Of a DNA stretch of 38,093 bases, positions 14,861-22,499 are shown piece after piece. The number at the start of each line of letters is the position of its first letter. The first letter of the stretch is position 1. Under the pieces are notes generated by a model. That model was not told the origin of the DNA and made no database searches. It worked only from the letters and a program-made list of their open reading frames with translations. A program made the translations under genes and the position numbers. This DNA comes from Variovorax sp. KK3 (lineage in GTDB: Bacteria > Pseudomonadota > Gammaproteobacteria > Burkholderiales > Burkholderiaceae_C): contig NZ_LYVO01000074.1 of assembly GCF_001984055.1 (NCBI RefSeq), forward strand, positions 1-38,093, given 5' to 3'.

Positions 14861-16279
14861 TCAGGCTTCGCGCGCCATGTCGGGCGTCCAGCCGCGGGTC
14901 TTGCCGGGGTTCATCAGGCCCATCGGATCGCTCTGCTTCTTGAAGTCGATCTGCTGCGTGTCGATGGTCTTCATGCCGCCGTCCTCGATGGTCACCACGT
15001 GCGGGTTGAAGATCACGCAGCCGCCTTCGGACTCGATCTCGCGGATCAGCTCGTACTGGTGGGCCTCGCCTTTCCAGCGCACCAGCAGGATGGCGAAGGT
15101 GCCGTACTCGCCGCCGGCGCGGGCGAACTCGTGGTGCTGCAGCACGTCGTCGCCGAACAAGGCGATGTGCCGGTCGACCACCGCGGGGTCGAAGGGTTGC
15201 GCGTAGGCGACCTGCAGGTAGGTCCAGCTGCGATCGACCTTCAACGCCTGCAGCGTGGTGTGGTTGTAGGCGCATTCGTAGGCCGGCGGCAGGCCCATCG
15301 CGTGCAGCGCGGCCTCGGTGCCGGCCAGCGAGATGCGGCCGCCGTGCGCTTCGGCGAGCGCATGCAGCGCCGGCATCGAGCCGGGCGCGGCCATCATGAA
15401 CATCGCATGCCGGTCGGGCGGGAAATGCTCGCCCAGGTTGGCGTAGTACGGCGAGAAGCGCGCATCGACGGCGGACAACAGGAACAGCTCGATCGCCGGC
15501 GTGCTGGCCGCCACGCCGAAATCCATCACCTGGCGGTACGACGGGAACAGCGCGATGCAATGCACCCAGTCGACCGCCGGGCTCAGCGCCACTTCGACGT
15601 CGAGGATGACGCCGTTGGTGCCGTAGGCATGGTGCACCTGCTGGATTTCGTCGCCCGCGAGTTCGATCACGCGCGGCTCGCGCTCCACGGTCATCACCCG
15701 CGCCCGCAGCAGGTTGCCAGGATCGCGCAGGATGCCGTGGCGGATCGAGCCGATGCCGCCGAAGCCACCTGCGATGAAACCACCGATGGTCGCCACGTGC
15801 CAGGTGGACGGCCACATGCGCAAGGCCTGGCCGGTCTCGGCCACCGCCGCCTCGATGTCGTGCATGCGTGCACCGGCCTGCACGCGCACGCGGCCGGGGC
15901 CGATGTCGAGCACGCGGCACATGGGCGTGACGTCGAGCACCAGCCCGCCCGAGAGCGGCACGCACTGGCCGTAGTTGCCGGTGCCGCCGCCGCGCACAGT
16001 GAGCGGCAATTGCCACTTGGCGGCCACGGCTGCGGCCTGGCGCACGTCGTCCTCGGTGCTGACCTTCACTACCAGGTCGGCGACGCAGCCGGCGAGCTGT
16101 TCGGTGAGGATCGGGCTGTACCAGTAGAAGTCCTTCGACAGCTGCTTGCGCTGGCCGGGCGAGGCGATCACGTTCAGGCCGTGCAGGTCGCGCGCCACGG
16201 CGTCCCAGTCGACGGTGCGGGCGGGCATGCGAGAAGAAGCCTGGGCGAATGCGCCCTCGGCAATGGTGACGGCGTCCAT
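14861..16279 (-). CDS. FAD-binding oxidoreductase (GlcD/PCMH type)
   Basis: This 472-residue flavoprotein belongs to the FAD_binding_4 (PCMH) superfamily, which includes glycolate/D-lactate oxidase subunits and related oxidases. The FAD-binding loop reads LTVRGGGTGNYGQ near residues 93-105, followed by GGLVLDVTPM. A second nucleotide region has ATIGGFIAGGFGGIGSIRHG near 163-182. No cysteine-rich iron-sulphur domain is fused. It lies 3 nt after the permease gene and 35 nt before the binding-protein gene, inside the nine-gene operon. A role in oxidising the imported compound is likely, but neither substrate nor electron acceptor can be assigned. Start ATG is at 16279. Confidence 0.88.
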   Translation of the reverse strand: MDAVTIAEGAFAQASSRMPARTVDWDAVARDLHGLNVIASPGQRKQLSKDFYWYSPILTEQLAGCVADLVVKVSTEDDVRQAAAVAAKWQLPLTVRGGGTGNYGQCVPLSGGLVLDVTPMCRVLDIGPGRVRVQAGARMHDIEAAVAETGQALRMWPSTWHVATIGGFIAGGFGGIGSIRHGILRDPGNLLRARVMTVEREPRVIELAGDEIQQVHHAYGTNGVILDVEVALSPAVDWVHCIALFPSYRQVMDFGVAASTPAIELFLLSAVDARFSPYYANLGEHFPPDRHAMFMMAAPGSMPALHALAEAHGGRISLAGTEAALHAMGLPPAYECAYNHTTLQALKVDRSWTYLQVAYAQPFDPAVVDRHIALFGDDVLQHHEFARAGGEYGTFAILLVRWKGEAHQYELIREIESEGGCVIFNPHVVTIEDGGMKTIDTQQIDFKKQSDPMGLMNPGKTRGWTPDMAREA

Positions 16280-16282
16280 GGC

Positions 16283-17167
16283 TTAGCGCTCGCCCCGCAT
16301 CTCGCTCTCGTGCCAGTGCCCCAGCACCATGCGCGAGAGCGCCGCGAAGACGATGAAGATCGCGATGCCCAGCAGCGACACCAGGAACAGCGCCGCGAAC
16401 ATCATCGGGATCTCGGTGCGGAAGCTCGACTCCAGGATGCGCGATGCCAGCCCGGTCTCGCGCCCGGCCGTGCCGGCGGTGAACTCGGCCACCACCGCGC
16501 CGATCAGGCTCAGCCCGCCGGCGATCTTGAGGCCGGCCATGAAGTACGGCAGTGCGCTCGGCGCCAGCAGGTAGCGGAACATCTGCCAGGGCGAGGCCCT
16601 GTAGAGCTGGAACAGGTCGCGCAGGTTGCGGTCGGCGCTCTTCAGGCCGATGACGGTGTTCGACAGGATCGGGAAGAAGGCCACGATCCAGGCGCACAGC
16701 AGCAGCGCGGCGGTGGTGCTGGAAACGTAGATCAGGATCAGCGGCGCGATGGCGACGATGGGCGTGACCTGCAGGATCACCGCGATCGGGAACAGGCCGA
16801 TCTCGACCCATTTGAAGAGCGCGAAGCAGATCGCGAGCAGCACGCCGCCGACGATGGCCGCGGCCAGCGCCAGCAGCGTGAGCTTGACGGTGAACCACAG
16901 CGCCGACGAGAGCGTGCCCCAGTTGTCGATGAGCGTCGTGAAAACCAGTGAGGGCGCAGGAATGATGTAGTGCGGCACCTCGTAGACGCGCACCAGCACT
17001 TCCCACAGCACCAGCAGCGCCGCCACCAGCGCGGTGGGGATGGCGACGCGCAGCATCGACTCGCGCCGGCGCAAGCGGTCTTCGTGCGTCTGCAGGTCGG
17101 CGGCGGAAGGCGCGGCAGCCTGCAGCTCGGCCAGCGAAGGGTTCTCAGTGATCGATGTCGACGCCAT
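16283..17167 (-). CDS. ABC transporter permease (NitT/TauT type)
   Basis: This 294-residue inner-membrane permease of the SsuC/TauC family has a 40-residue cytoplasmic N-terminus and six hydrophobic segments. The coupling-helix (EAA) loop reads APSALPYFMAGLKIAGGLSLI near residues 205-226. The start ATG at 17167 lies inside the 3' end of the ATPase gene (overlap 17145-17167), so the two are translationally coupled. It forms the membrane channel for the periplasmic binding protein encoded at 13806-14825. Only one permease gene is present, as expected for homodimeric NitT/TauT-type importers. Confidence 0.92.
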   Translation of the reverse strand: MASTSITENPSLAELQAAAPSAADLQTHEDRLRRRESMLRVAIPTALVAALLVLWEVLVRVYEVPHYIIPAPSLVFTTLIDNWGTLSSALWFTVKLTLLALAAAIVGGVLLAICFALFKWVEIGLFPIAVILQVTPIVAIAPLILIYVSSTTAALLLCAWIVAFFPILSNTVIGLKSADRNLRDLFQLYRASPWQMFRYLLAPSALPYFMAGLKIAGGLSLIGAVVAEFTAGTAGRETGLASRILESSFRTEIPMMFAALFLVSLLGIAIFIVFAALSRMVLGHWHESEMRGER

Positions 17168-17945
17168 GGAGGGCTCCGTGCAAGGATTGCGACACCGCCG
17201 CGCAGTGGGCGTTGTAGCGGGTGGACGTGCGGTAGGCATCGCCGCGTGGATAGGGCTCGTCGACGCGGATCTCCTCGACCACGCGGCCGGGGCGCGGCGC
17301 CATCACCACGATGCGGTTGGACAGGTAGACCGATTCGTAGACGCTGTGCGTGACGAAGATGATCGAGAAGCGGTGCTCGCGCCAGATCGCGAGCAGGTCG
17401 TTGTTGAGCTTGATGCGCGTCATCTCGTCGAGCGCGGCGAAGGGCTCGTCCATCAACAGGAGCCGCGGCCGCGTGACCAGCGCGCGCGCGATCGAGACGC
17501 GCATCTTCATGCCGCCCGACAGCTCGCGCGGGTAGACCTCGGCGAAGCGCGACAGGCCGACCATCTCGAGCGCATCCTTGACCACGGGCGCCGCGGCATC
17601 GCGCGAGACCCCGGAGAGCTTCAGCGGCAGCCAGACGTTGTCGAAGACGCGCGCCCAGGGCATCAAGGTCGGCTCTTGGAAGACGAAGCCGAGTTCGCGG
17701 TCGCGCCCGGCCTGGCCCGTGCCCGCATCGGCCCAGGCCAGCGTGCCCGAGCTGGGCCGCGTGAGGCCGGCGATCAGCCGCAGTGCCGTGCTCTTGCCGC
17801 AGCCCGAGGGGCCGAGGAAGCTGATGAAGTCGTGCTCGCCGCACGCCAGGCTCATGCCCTGCAGGGCCAGGGTGCCGTTGGCGAAACGCTTACTGACGTT
17901 GTTCAGGCGGACCAGCGCCGCCGCGTCGTGCTGCGCCATGGTCAT
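17145..17945 (-). CDS. ABC transporter ATP-binding protein (NitT/TauT type)
   Basis: This 266-residue ATPase has all core motifs. The Walker A GPSGCGKST is at residues 45-53, the Q-loop VFQEPTLMPW is near 88-97, the signature LSGGM is at 142-146, the Walker B LLLMDEP is near 162-168 and the H-loop His is in FVTHSVYE. It powers the importer together with the permease encoded immediately downstream, with which it overlaps by 23 nt. The start ATGACCATG gives two in-frame ATGs at 17945 and 17939. The first overlaps the creatininase-family stop codon (ATGA) and is preferred for that reason. Confidence 0.93.
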   Translation of the reverse strand: MTMAQHDAAALVRLNNVSKRFANGTLALQGMSLACGEHDFISFLGPSGCGKSTALRLIAGLTRPSSGTLAWADAGTGQAGRDRELGFVFQEPTLMPWARVFDNVWLPLKLSGVSRDAAAPVVKDALEMVGLSRFAEVYPRELSGGMKMRVSIARALVTRPRLLLMDEPFAALDEMTRIKLNNDLLAIWREHRFSIIFVTHSVYESVYLSNRIVVMAPRPGRVVEEIRVDEPYPRGDAYRTSTRYNAHCAAVSQSLHGALHGVDIDH

Positions 17946-18763
17946 TGCCAGGCCGGTTCGTTGGCGAGGCGCTCGAGGGGGAAGCGGTCCACTTCCTGCA
18001 GCAACTCGGTGAATCGGCGGCCGACGTGGTCGAGCACCGCCGCGCCCTTCGCGGCCGTGGCCAGGGTGGCGTCGCCGGCCGCGCCCTGCGGATTGATGTC
18101 GTGCATCTGCCAGCCCAGCTTGCCGCTGGGCGTGATGGAGAGGAAGCGGTTCTCTTCCGCCAGCTCTTCGGTCATGGAGCGGAAGCGACGGAACTCCGCG
18201 GGGCGCACGTCGTCGGGCGTGAGGTGCAGCATGACCGAGCTTTCCAGGTCCCCGGCGTGCACGCCGTGCCGGCCTTCATGCGCGCTGAACAGGCCCTCGG
18301 GCAGGCCCAGCGTGTACCAGTTGGCCGCCACCACCATCATCCCGTGGCGCTCGCGCAGGTCGCGGGCCACGATGTCCATCACCGACATCTGCCCGCCGTG
18401 GCTGTTGAAGAGCACGAGCTTGCGCACGCCGGCCTTGGCGACGCAGTCGCCGATCTCCATCCACATCGCGATCAGTGTCGATGCCGAGATGGTCAGCGTG
18501 CCCGGGTAGCGTGAATGCTCGTTGCTCTTGCCGTAGGCCACGGTCGGCAGGAAAAGCACCGGAAGGTCGTCCGGCAGGTGCGGCAGCGCGGCGCGCACCA
18601 TGCCGTCGATGGTGGCGGTGTCGGTCGACATCGGCAGGTGCGGACCGTGCTGCTCGGTGGCGCCCACCGGCAGCACCGCGATGACGCGCGATCGATCGAG
18701 GCGCGAGAAGGCTTCGCTGGTCCAGTCGGACCAGTAGCGGCTGTGGGGTCGTGGGGCGTTCAT
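17942..18763 (-). CDS. Creatininase-family metal-dependent amidohydrolase
   Basis: This 273-residue protein of the creatininase/ArfB/MftE family has its metal ligands recognisable: Glu37 and His39 in GATEQHGPHLP, Asp48 in MSTDTA, His122 in NSHGG and Glu174 in HAGDLESS. Family members hydrolyse cyclic amides (creatinine) or remove formyl groups from formylaminopyrimidines. Both chemistries fit a pyrimidine-related operon. It is the first gene of the nine-gene minus-strand operon and overlaps the ABC ATPase gene by 4 nt. The upstream region carries two inverted repeats at 18799-18814 and 18867-18882. The precise substrate is unknown. Start ATG is at 18763. Confidence 0.88.
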   Translation of the reverse strand: MNAPRPHSRYWSDWTSEAFSRLDRSRVIAVLPVGATEQHGPHLPMSTDTATIDGMVRAALPHLPDDLPVLFLPTVAYGKSNEHSRYPGTLTISASTLIAMWMEIGDCVAKAGVRKLVLFNSHGGQMSVMDIVARDLRERHGMMVVAANWYTLGLPEGLFSAHEGRHGVHAGDLESSVMLHLTPDDVRPAEFRRFRSMTEELAEENRFLSITPSGKLGWQMHDINPQGAAGDATLATAAKGAAVLDHVGRRFTELLQEVDRFPLERLANEPAWQ

Positions 18764-18798
18764 CAGCTAGGCCTCGCCAAATGGTTGGTGTGCCTAAA

Positions 18799-18814
18799 TT
18801 ATCCATTCGGATAA
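18799..18814. promoter_or_regulatory. Perfect inverted repeat in the promoter region of the nine-gene operon
   Basis: TTATCC-ATTC-GGATAA is a 6-bp perfect inverted repeat 36 bp upstream of the creatininase-family start. On the minus strand it contains GATAAT, a reasonable -10 hexamer, so a protein bound here would cover the promoter. No good -35 accompanies it. It is a candidate operator for the RutR-like regulator encoded in the operon, although it does not match the E. coli RutR box. Confidence 0.45.
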
Positions 18815-18866
18815 AAAAGATGCGCCATGGTTTTCCCTTATCTTGCAGGGAATGGATACATCTTTT

Positions 18867-18882
18867 GATCGATTGGTCGATC
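18867..18882. promoter_or_regulatory. Second inverted repeat upstream of the nine-gene operon
   Basis: GATCGA-TTGG-TCGATC is a 6-bp perfect inverted repeat about 104 bp upstream of the creatininase-family start and 38 bp from the convergently read Crp/Fnr stop. Its TTGGTC core faintly resembles half of the TTGACCA/TGGTCAA consensus known for RutR. It could be an operator or a chance palindrome. Confidence 0.35.
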
Positions 18883-18919
18883 TTGATTCCGACGCCGCGA
18901 GCGCCTGGGCCCGGAACCT

Positions 18920-19624
18920 CTACGCCGCGCCCCTGACCTCCTCCACCATCCGCTCCAGGCGCCGAACGTCCACCAGCACCAAGGCCCTGCCCTCCTTCGC
19001 CAACAGGCCGTCTCGGCGCAGGGCGTTGAGTTCCCGCGTCACCTGCTCGCGGTTGGTGCCGATCTGGCTCGCCAGTTCGGCATGCGTCGGTGCCGGGTCG
19101 AGCCGCGCCTGGTTGTCTTGCACACCCGCGGCCTGGCCGATGCGCAGCAGCTCCGCATGCACGCGGTTCTGCACGGCCAGCGTGCTGAGGTCGATCACGC
19201 GCTCGGAGAGTTGCCGCACCAGCCCGGCCAGGTTGCGCAGCACGCGCTCGGCGACCGCGGGCTCGTCGCGCAGCAGCGCGAGGAAGGCGACGCGGTCGAG
19301 GCTCGCGACCACGCTGGGCTGCAGAGTGACCACGTCAGCCGAGCGCGGGCGACCGTCGATGGCGGAGATCTCGCCGAAATGCTCGCCGTCCTGCGCATCG
19401 CGGAAGGTGACCTGCCGGCCGCTGGCGGCGTAGGTGGTCACGCGCAGACGGCCCGAGACCAGGAACACCACGTCGCTCTTGTGCTCCGAACGCAGCATCA
19501 AAGGCTGGCCGGCCGGCAGGCTTTGCCACTGGCATTGCCGCGCCAACTGTTCGAGCCGCTCGCGCGGCAAGTCCTTCAGCAGGGCGATGCGCTGCAGGCC
19601 CAGGGCCGAACGCTCGGACGACAT
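18920..19624 (-). CDS. Crp/Fnr-family transcriptional regulator
   Basis: This protein has 234 residues from the ATG at 19624; a GTG at 19636 is an alternative start. The N-terminal cyclic-nucleotide-binding barrel includes LPAGQPLMLRSEHKSDVVFL and DGEHFGEISAIDG near residues 36-100. The C-terminal winged helix includes THAELASQIGTNREQVTREL, with recognition helix NREQVTRELNALRR. The FNR-type N-terminal cysteine cluster is absent, so it is unlikely to sense oxygen through an iron-sulphur cluster. The open frame extends to 19741, but the extra N-terminal residues look non-coding. It is divergent from the secreted-protein gene at 19772 and not part of the nine-gene operon, whose start lies beyond its 3' end. 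Its regulon is not deducible. Confidence 0.87.
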   Translation of the reverse strand: MSSERSALGLQRIALLKDLPRERLEQLARQCQWQSLPAGQPLMLRSEHKSDVVFLVSGRLRVTTYAASGRQVTFRDAQDGEHFGEISAIDGRPRSADVVTLQPSVVASLDRVAFLALLRDEPAVAERVLRNLAGLVRQLSERVIDLSTLAVQNRVHAELLRIGQAAGVQDNQARLDPAPTHAELASQIGTNREQVTRELNALRRDGLLAKEGRALVLVDVRRLERMVEEVRGAA

Positions 19625-19771
19625 GGGGGTACTCACGCTGGAGGGGCCCTCGTTGTGAAAGCTGTGCGCAAACGCACAGTCAACCGGTGGCGCTTGCACG
19701 ACAGTGGCTTCCGTGATGAATGCGATTTCCGCTGCCATCACATCAAAACCACCAGCTCAGGAGATTTCATC

Positions 19772-20224
19772 ATGAATACGAAGCAAGTTCTCGTTGTCTC
19801 GTTGATGGCATGGGCGGGCCTGGCCGCCGCCCAGACGGTCCCGGCGGAAGCCTGGGTCGGCGCGCCGCTGCCCACCACCGCGAGCATGGCCAGCCGCGCC
19901 GATGTGATGCATGGCTACATGGCCTCGGCCGCCATGGACGCCCGCACGCCGCAGGAGCTGCGCGTGGGTCCGGCCGACGCGCCGACCGGTGCGGTGAGCC
20001 GCGCCGAGGCGGTGGCCGATCTCAACATGTGGCTGCGGGCCGGCCTCGGCCAGACGGCGTACCGCGAAGGCTACGACCCGATGCGCGCCGACAACCGCGC
20101 GCGCATGGCGATGTACCAGCGCCTGCGCAACGGCCCCGAGTACCAGGCCGAGCTGTCGCGCCTCACCGGCACCGGTGAACGCACGACCGCAGCCCAGGGA
20201 AGCGGGCAGCCCGCCGCGGAATGA
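19772..20224 (+). CDS. Small secreted protein of unknown function (weakly DUF4148-like)
   Basis: This 150-residue protein has a signal peptide of about 21 residues (MNTKQVLVVSLMAWAGLAAA, cut before QTV). The mature part is rich in Ala, Arg and Met. It contains VSRAEAVADLNMWLRAGL around residues 75-92, which recalls the short Burkholderiales DUF4148 secreted proteins, and a C-terminal helix with RMAMYQRLRNGPEYQAEL. No catalytic motif is visible. The start follows CAGGAG at a good distance. The stop codon overlaps the first copy of a 33-bp direct repeat. A periplasmic location is inferred from the signal peptide and the function is unknown. Confidence 0.75.
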   Translation: MNTKQVLVVSLMAWAGLAAAQTVPAEAWVGAPLPTTASMASRADVMHGYMASAAMDARTPQELRVGPADAPTGAVSRAEAVADLNMWLRAGLGQTAYREGYDPMRADNRARMAMYQRLRNGPEYQAELSRLTGTGERTTAAQGSGQPAAE

Positions 20225-20286
20225 GCGGCAGGCTTGCCAAGGTGCGCCGACGCATGAGCGGCAGGCTCGCGAAGGCGCGCCGCCGG
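20221..20286. repeat. Two adjacent 33-bp imperfect direct repeats
   Basis: The units 20221-20253 and 20254-20286 both begin ATGAGCGGCAGGCT and differ at five positions. They lie exactly between the convergent stop codons of the secreted-protein gene and tctA. Each unit contains GGCAGGCT followed by TGCC or CGCG, so only copy one can form the small GGCA/TGCC hairpin. There is no U-tract, so a terminator role is weak. The unit may belong to a dispersed intergenic repeat family, which one window cannot show. Confidence 0.7.
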
Positions 20287-20296
20287 GTGGCCGGGC

Positions 20297-21814
20297 TCAG
20301 CCGGCCGCTGCGGCGCGCAGCTTCTTCTCGCTCATGCGCTTGGCCAGGCGCGGCAGGATGAGCACGGCCAGCACGATGATGACCAGCGCGATCGACATCG
20401 GCCGCTGGAAGAACACCGCAGGGCTGCCTTCGCCGATCGACATCGCGTTGCGCAGCTGGGCCTCGGCCAGGGGCCCCAGGATCATGCCGACCACCACGGG
20501 CGCGGTCGGGAAGTCGAAGCGCCGCATCACCACGCCCAGTACGCCGATCGCGTAGAGCAGCACGAGGTCGAAGGAGCTCTGGCGCATGCCGTAGGCACCC
20601 ACGGTCGCGAAGATCAGGATGCCGGCGTAGAGCTGCGGCTTCGGGATCTTGAGCAGCTTGACCCACAGGCCCACCATCGGCAGGTTGAGCACCAGCAGCA
20701 TGATGTTGCCGATGTAGAGCGAGGCGATCAGCGCCCACACCAGCGCGGCCGAGGTGGTGAAGAGCTGTGGGCCCGGCTGGATGCCGTAGTTCTGGAACGC
20801 GCCCAAGAGAATGGCCGTGGTGTTCGAGGTCGGGATGCCCAGCGTGAGCAGCGGAATCAGCGCGGCCGTGACGGTGGCATTGTTGGCAGCCTCCGGGCCG
20901 GCCACGCCTTCGATCGCGCCCTTGGTGCCGAACTCGGCGCGGTCGACCGGGTCTTTGACCAGCTTCTTTTCCATCGCGTAGCTCAGGAAGGTCGGAATCT
21001 CGGTGCCGCCGGCCGGGATGCAGCCGAAGGGCGTACCGATCGCGGTGCCGCGCAGCCAGGCCGGAATGGAGCGCTTCCACTCGCGCTTCGTCATGTGCAC
21101 GCGGCTCAGCTTGTTCTGCGTTTCCTCGACGCGCCCCTCGTACAGCACCGCGTAGAGCACCTCGGCCACCGCGAACAGGCCGACTGCGACCAGCACGATC
21201 TCGATGCCGTCGAGCAGTTCGGAGATGCCGCCGGTGTAGCGGCCCTGGCCCGAGATCTGGTCGAGCCCGATGCAGCCGACCGCCAGGCCGATGAAGAGCG
21301 CCGTGAGCCCACGCAGCGTGCTCTTGCCCAGCACCGCGCTCACGGTGGTGAAGGCCAGCAGCATCAGCAGGAAATACTCCGGCGGCCCCAGCTTCACGGC
21401 GAAGTCGGCCACGAAAGGCGCGAACAGCGTGACGATGACAGTCGCGATGCTGCCGGCCACGAAGGAGCCGATGGCGGCGGTGGCCAGCGCGGCGCCAGCG
21501 CGCCCGTTCTTGGCCATCTTGTTGCCCTCCATCGCCGTCACCATGCTGGCCGTTTCGCCCGGCGTGTTCAGCAGGATGGAGGTGGTGGAGCCGCCGTACA
21601 TGGCGCCGTAGTAGATGCCCGAGAAGAAGATCATCGAGGCGGTGATGTCCACCTTGCCGGTGATGGGCAGCAGCATCGCCACCGCCACCGCCGGGCCGAT
21701 GCCGGGCAGCACGCCGACGGCCGTGCCCAGGGCGCAGCCCACGAGGCACCACATCAGGTTCGCGGGCGTGATGGCGGCCGCGAAGCCCTGGATCAATGCA
21801 GCGAAGATGTCCAT
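20297..21814 (-). CDS. tctA: Tripartite tricarboxylate transporter, large permease TctA
   Basis: This 505-residue inner-membrane protein has about 11-12 hydrophobic segments, the normal size of TctA. The signature GVLPGIGPA is at residues 34-42, and the second conserved block IPLLTLGIPTSNTTAILLGA is near 320-340, with a further FGCIPAGGTEIPTFLSY near 225-241. TctA forms the transport channel for citrate-like carboxylates and works with TctB and the periplasmic TctC. The start ATG at 21814 lies directly beside the tctB stop at 21816. It is the last gene of tctC-tctB-tctA. Confidence 0.95.
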   Translation of the reverse strand: MDIFAALIQGFAAAITPANLMWCLVGCALGTAVGVLPGIGPAVAVAMLLPITGKVDITASMIFFSGIYYGAMYGGSTTSILLNTPGETASMVTAMEGNKMAKNGRAGAALATAAIGSFVAGSIATVIVTLFAPFVADFAVKLGPPEYFLLMLLAFTTVSAVLGKSTLRGLTALFIGLAVGCIGLDQISGQGRYTGGISELLDGIEIVLVAVGLFAVAEVLYAVLYEGRVEETQNKLSRVHMTKREWKRSIPAWLRGTAIGTPFGCIPAGGTEIPTFLSYAMEKKLVKDPVDRAEFGTKGAIEGVAGPEAANNATVTAALIPLLTLGIPTSNTTAILLGAFQNYGIQPGPQLFTTSAALVWALIASLYIGNIMLLVLNLPMVGLWVKLLKIPKPQLYAGILIFATVGAYGMRQSSFDLVLLYAIGVLGVVMRRFDFPTAPVVVGMILGPLAEAQLRNAMSIGEGSPAVFFQRPMSIALVIIVLAVLILPRLAKRMSEKKLRAAAAG

Positions 21815-21815
21815 G

Positions 21816-22391
21816 TCAGATCCATCCGGTGGCGGTGAGGCCAGGCAGGTTGATGGCCAGGAACTTGGTGAACATCCAGTACACCGGCGCCGCGATGAGG
21901 AAGCCGGTGACGACGTCGTTGAGCCAGGTGCGCGGCGCGTTCACGCCGGCCTGCCCCTTCGAGCGCCGCAGGCCCTGCACCGCGAGGAAGTAGCACAGCG
22001 TGCAGCTCAGGATGAAGCCGATGTAGGTGATCAGGCCCGCGTTGAGCAGCAGCCCGGCCGACACCCACGCGAAGCCGCTCCAGTAGCAGGGCTCGCCGTC
22101 GGACGCATCCATCTCGCGGAAGCCGCCGGTGCGGGCTTCCCAGATGATCCAGGCGCCGCAGATGGTGAGCGCCACCGAGACGAGCCACGGCAGGAAGTTG
22201 GGGCCGACGCCGCCGTAGCCGGCCTCGGACGAGATGCCGGTCGCGCCGTAGGCCAGCGCGAGGCCGGTGAGCAGCACGCCGGCGCCGACCAGCGTCTGCG
22301 GCCAGACCGCGGCCTTCGGCGGTGGAGGCTCGAACGGGTCGCGGGCGGCGAGATGGGCAAACCCACTCTGCGTGGGGTCGGTGTTGGACAT
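21816..22391 (-). CDS. tctB: Tripartite tricarboxylate transporter, small permease TctB
   Basis: This 191-residue protein has a Pro-rich cytoplasmic start and four predicted membrane helices, the TctB arrangement. GGVGPNFLPWLVSVALTICGAW near residues 60-81 is the recognisable family segment. It is the small membrane partner of TctA, encoded 1 nt downstream. A 108-nt gap with a strong hairpin separates it from tctC. TctB sequences are poorly conserved, so the call rests equally on topology and position. Confidence 0.9.
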   Translation of the reverse strand: MSNTDPTQSGFAHLAARDPFEPPPPKAAVWPQTLVGAGVLLTGLALAYGATGISSEAGYGGVGPNFLPWLVSVALTICGAWIIWEARTGGFREMDASDGEPCYWSGFAWVSAGLLLNAGLITYIGFILSCTLCYFLAVQGLRRSKGQAGVNAPRTWLNDVVTGFLIAAPVYWMFTKFLAINLPGLTATGWI

Positions 22392-22439
22392 TGTTCTGGA
22401 CCTCGCGTGTGAACGGGAAGGGAACGAAGAAAGAATGGC

Positions 22440-22460
22440 GCGCGCCGCATCGCGGCGCGC
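22440..22460 (-). promoter_or_regulatory. GC-rich stem-loop between tctC and tctB
   Basis: GCGCGCCGC at 22440-22448 pairs perfectly with GCGGCGCGC at 22452-22460 across a 3-nt loop. It lies within the 108-nt non-coding gap after the tctC stop. No U-tract follows, so it is not a standard terminator. Such a structure would be expected to slow 3' decay or reduce read-through, letting the periplasmic binding protein be made in excess over the membrane subunits. Confidence 0.5.
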
Positions 22461-22499
22461 GGTCCCGACCGCGCGCGGTGTGGCGCGCGGCGGTGGCGA

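Noticed and set aside
13806..17006. A minus-strand frame of over 1000 codons covering the permease, FAD oxidoreductase and binding-protein region
   Set aside because: Only its last 340 codons (the binding protein) have real protein character. The rest is the out-of-frame image of the FAD oxidoreductase and permease genes.
19625..19741. Extended N-terminus for the Crp/Fnr regulator
   Set aside because: The extra residues have no family resemblance and would place the start within the promoter region of the divergent gene at 19772. Starts at 19636 or 19624 give the usual family length.
20221..20286. CRISPR-like array
   Set aside because: There are only two adjacent units with no spacer between them and no cas genes nearby.
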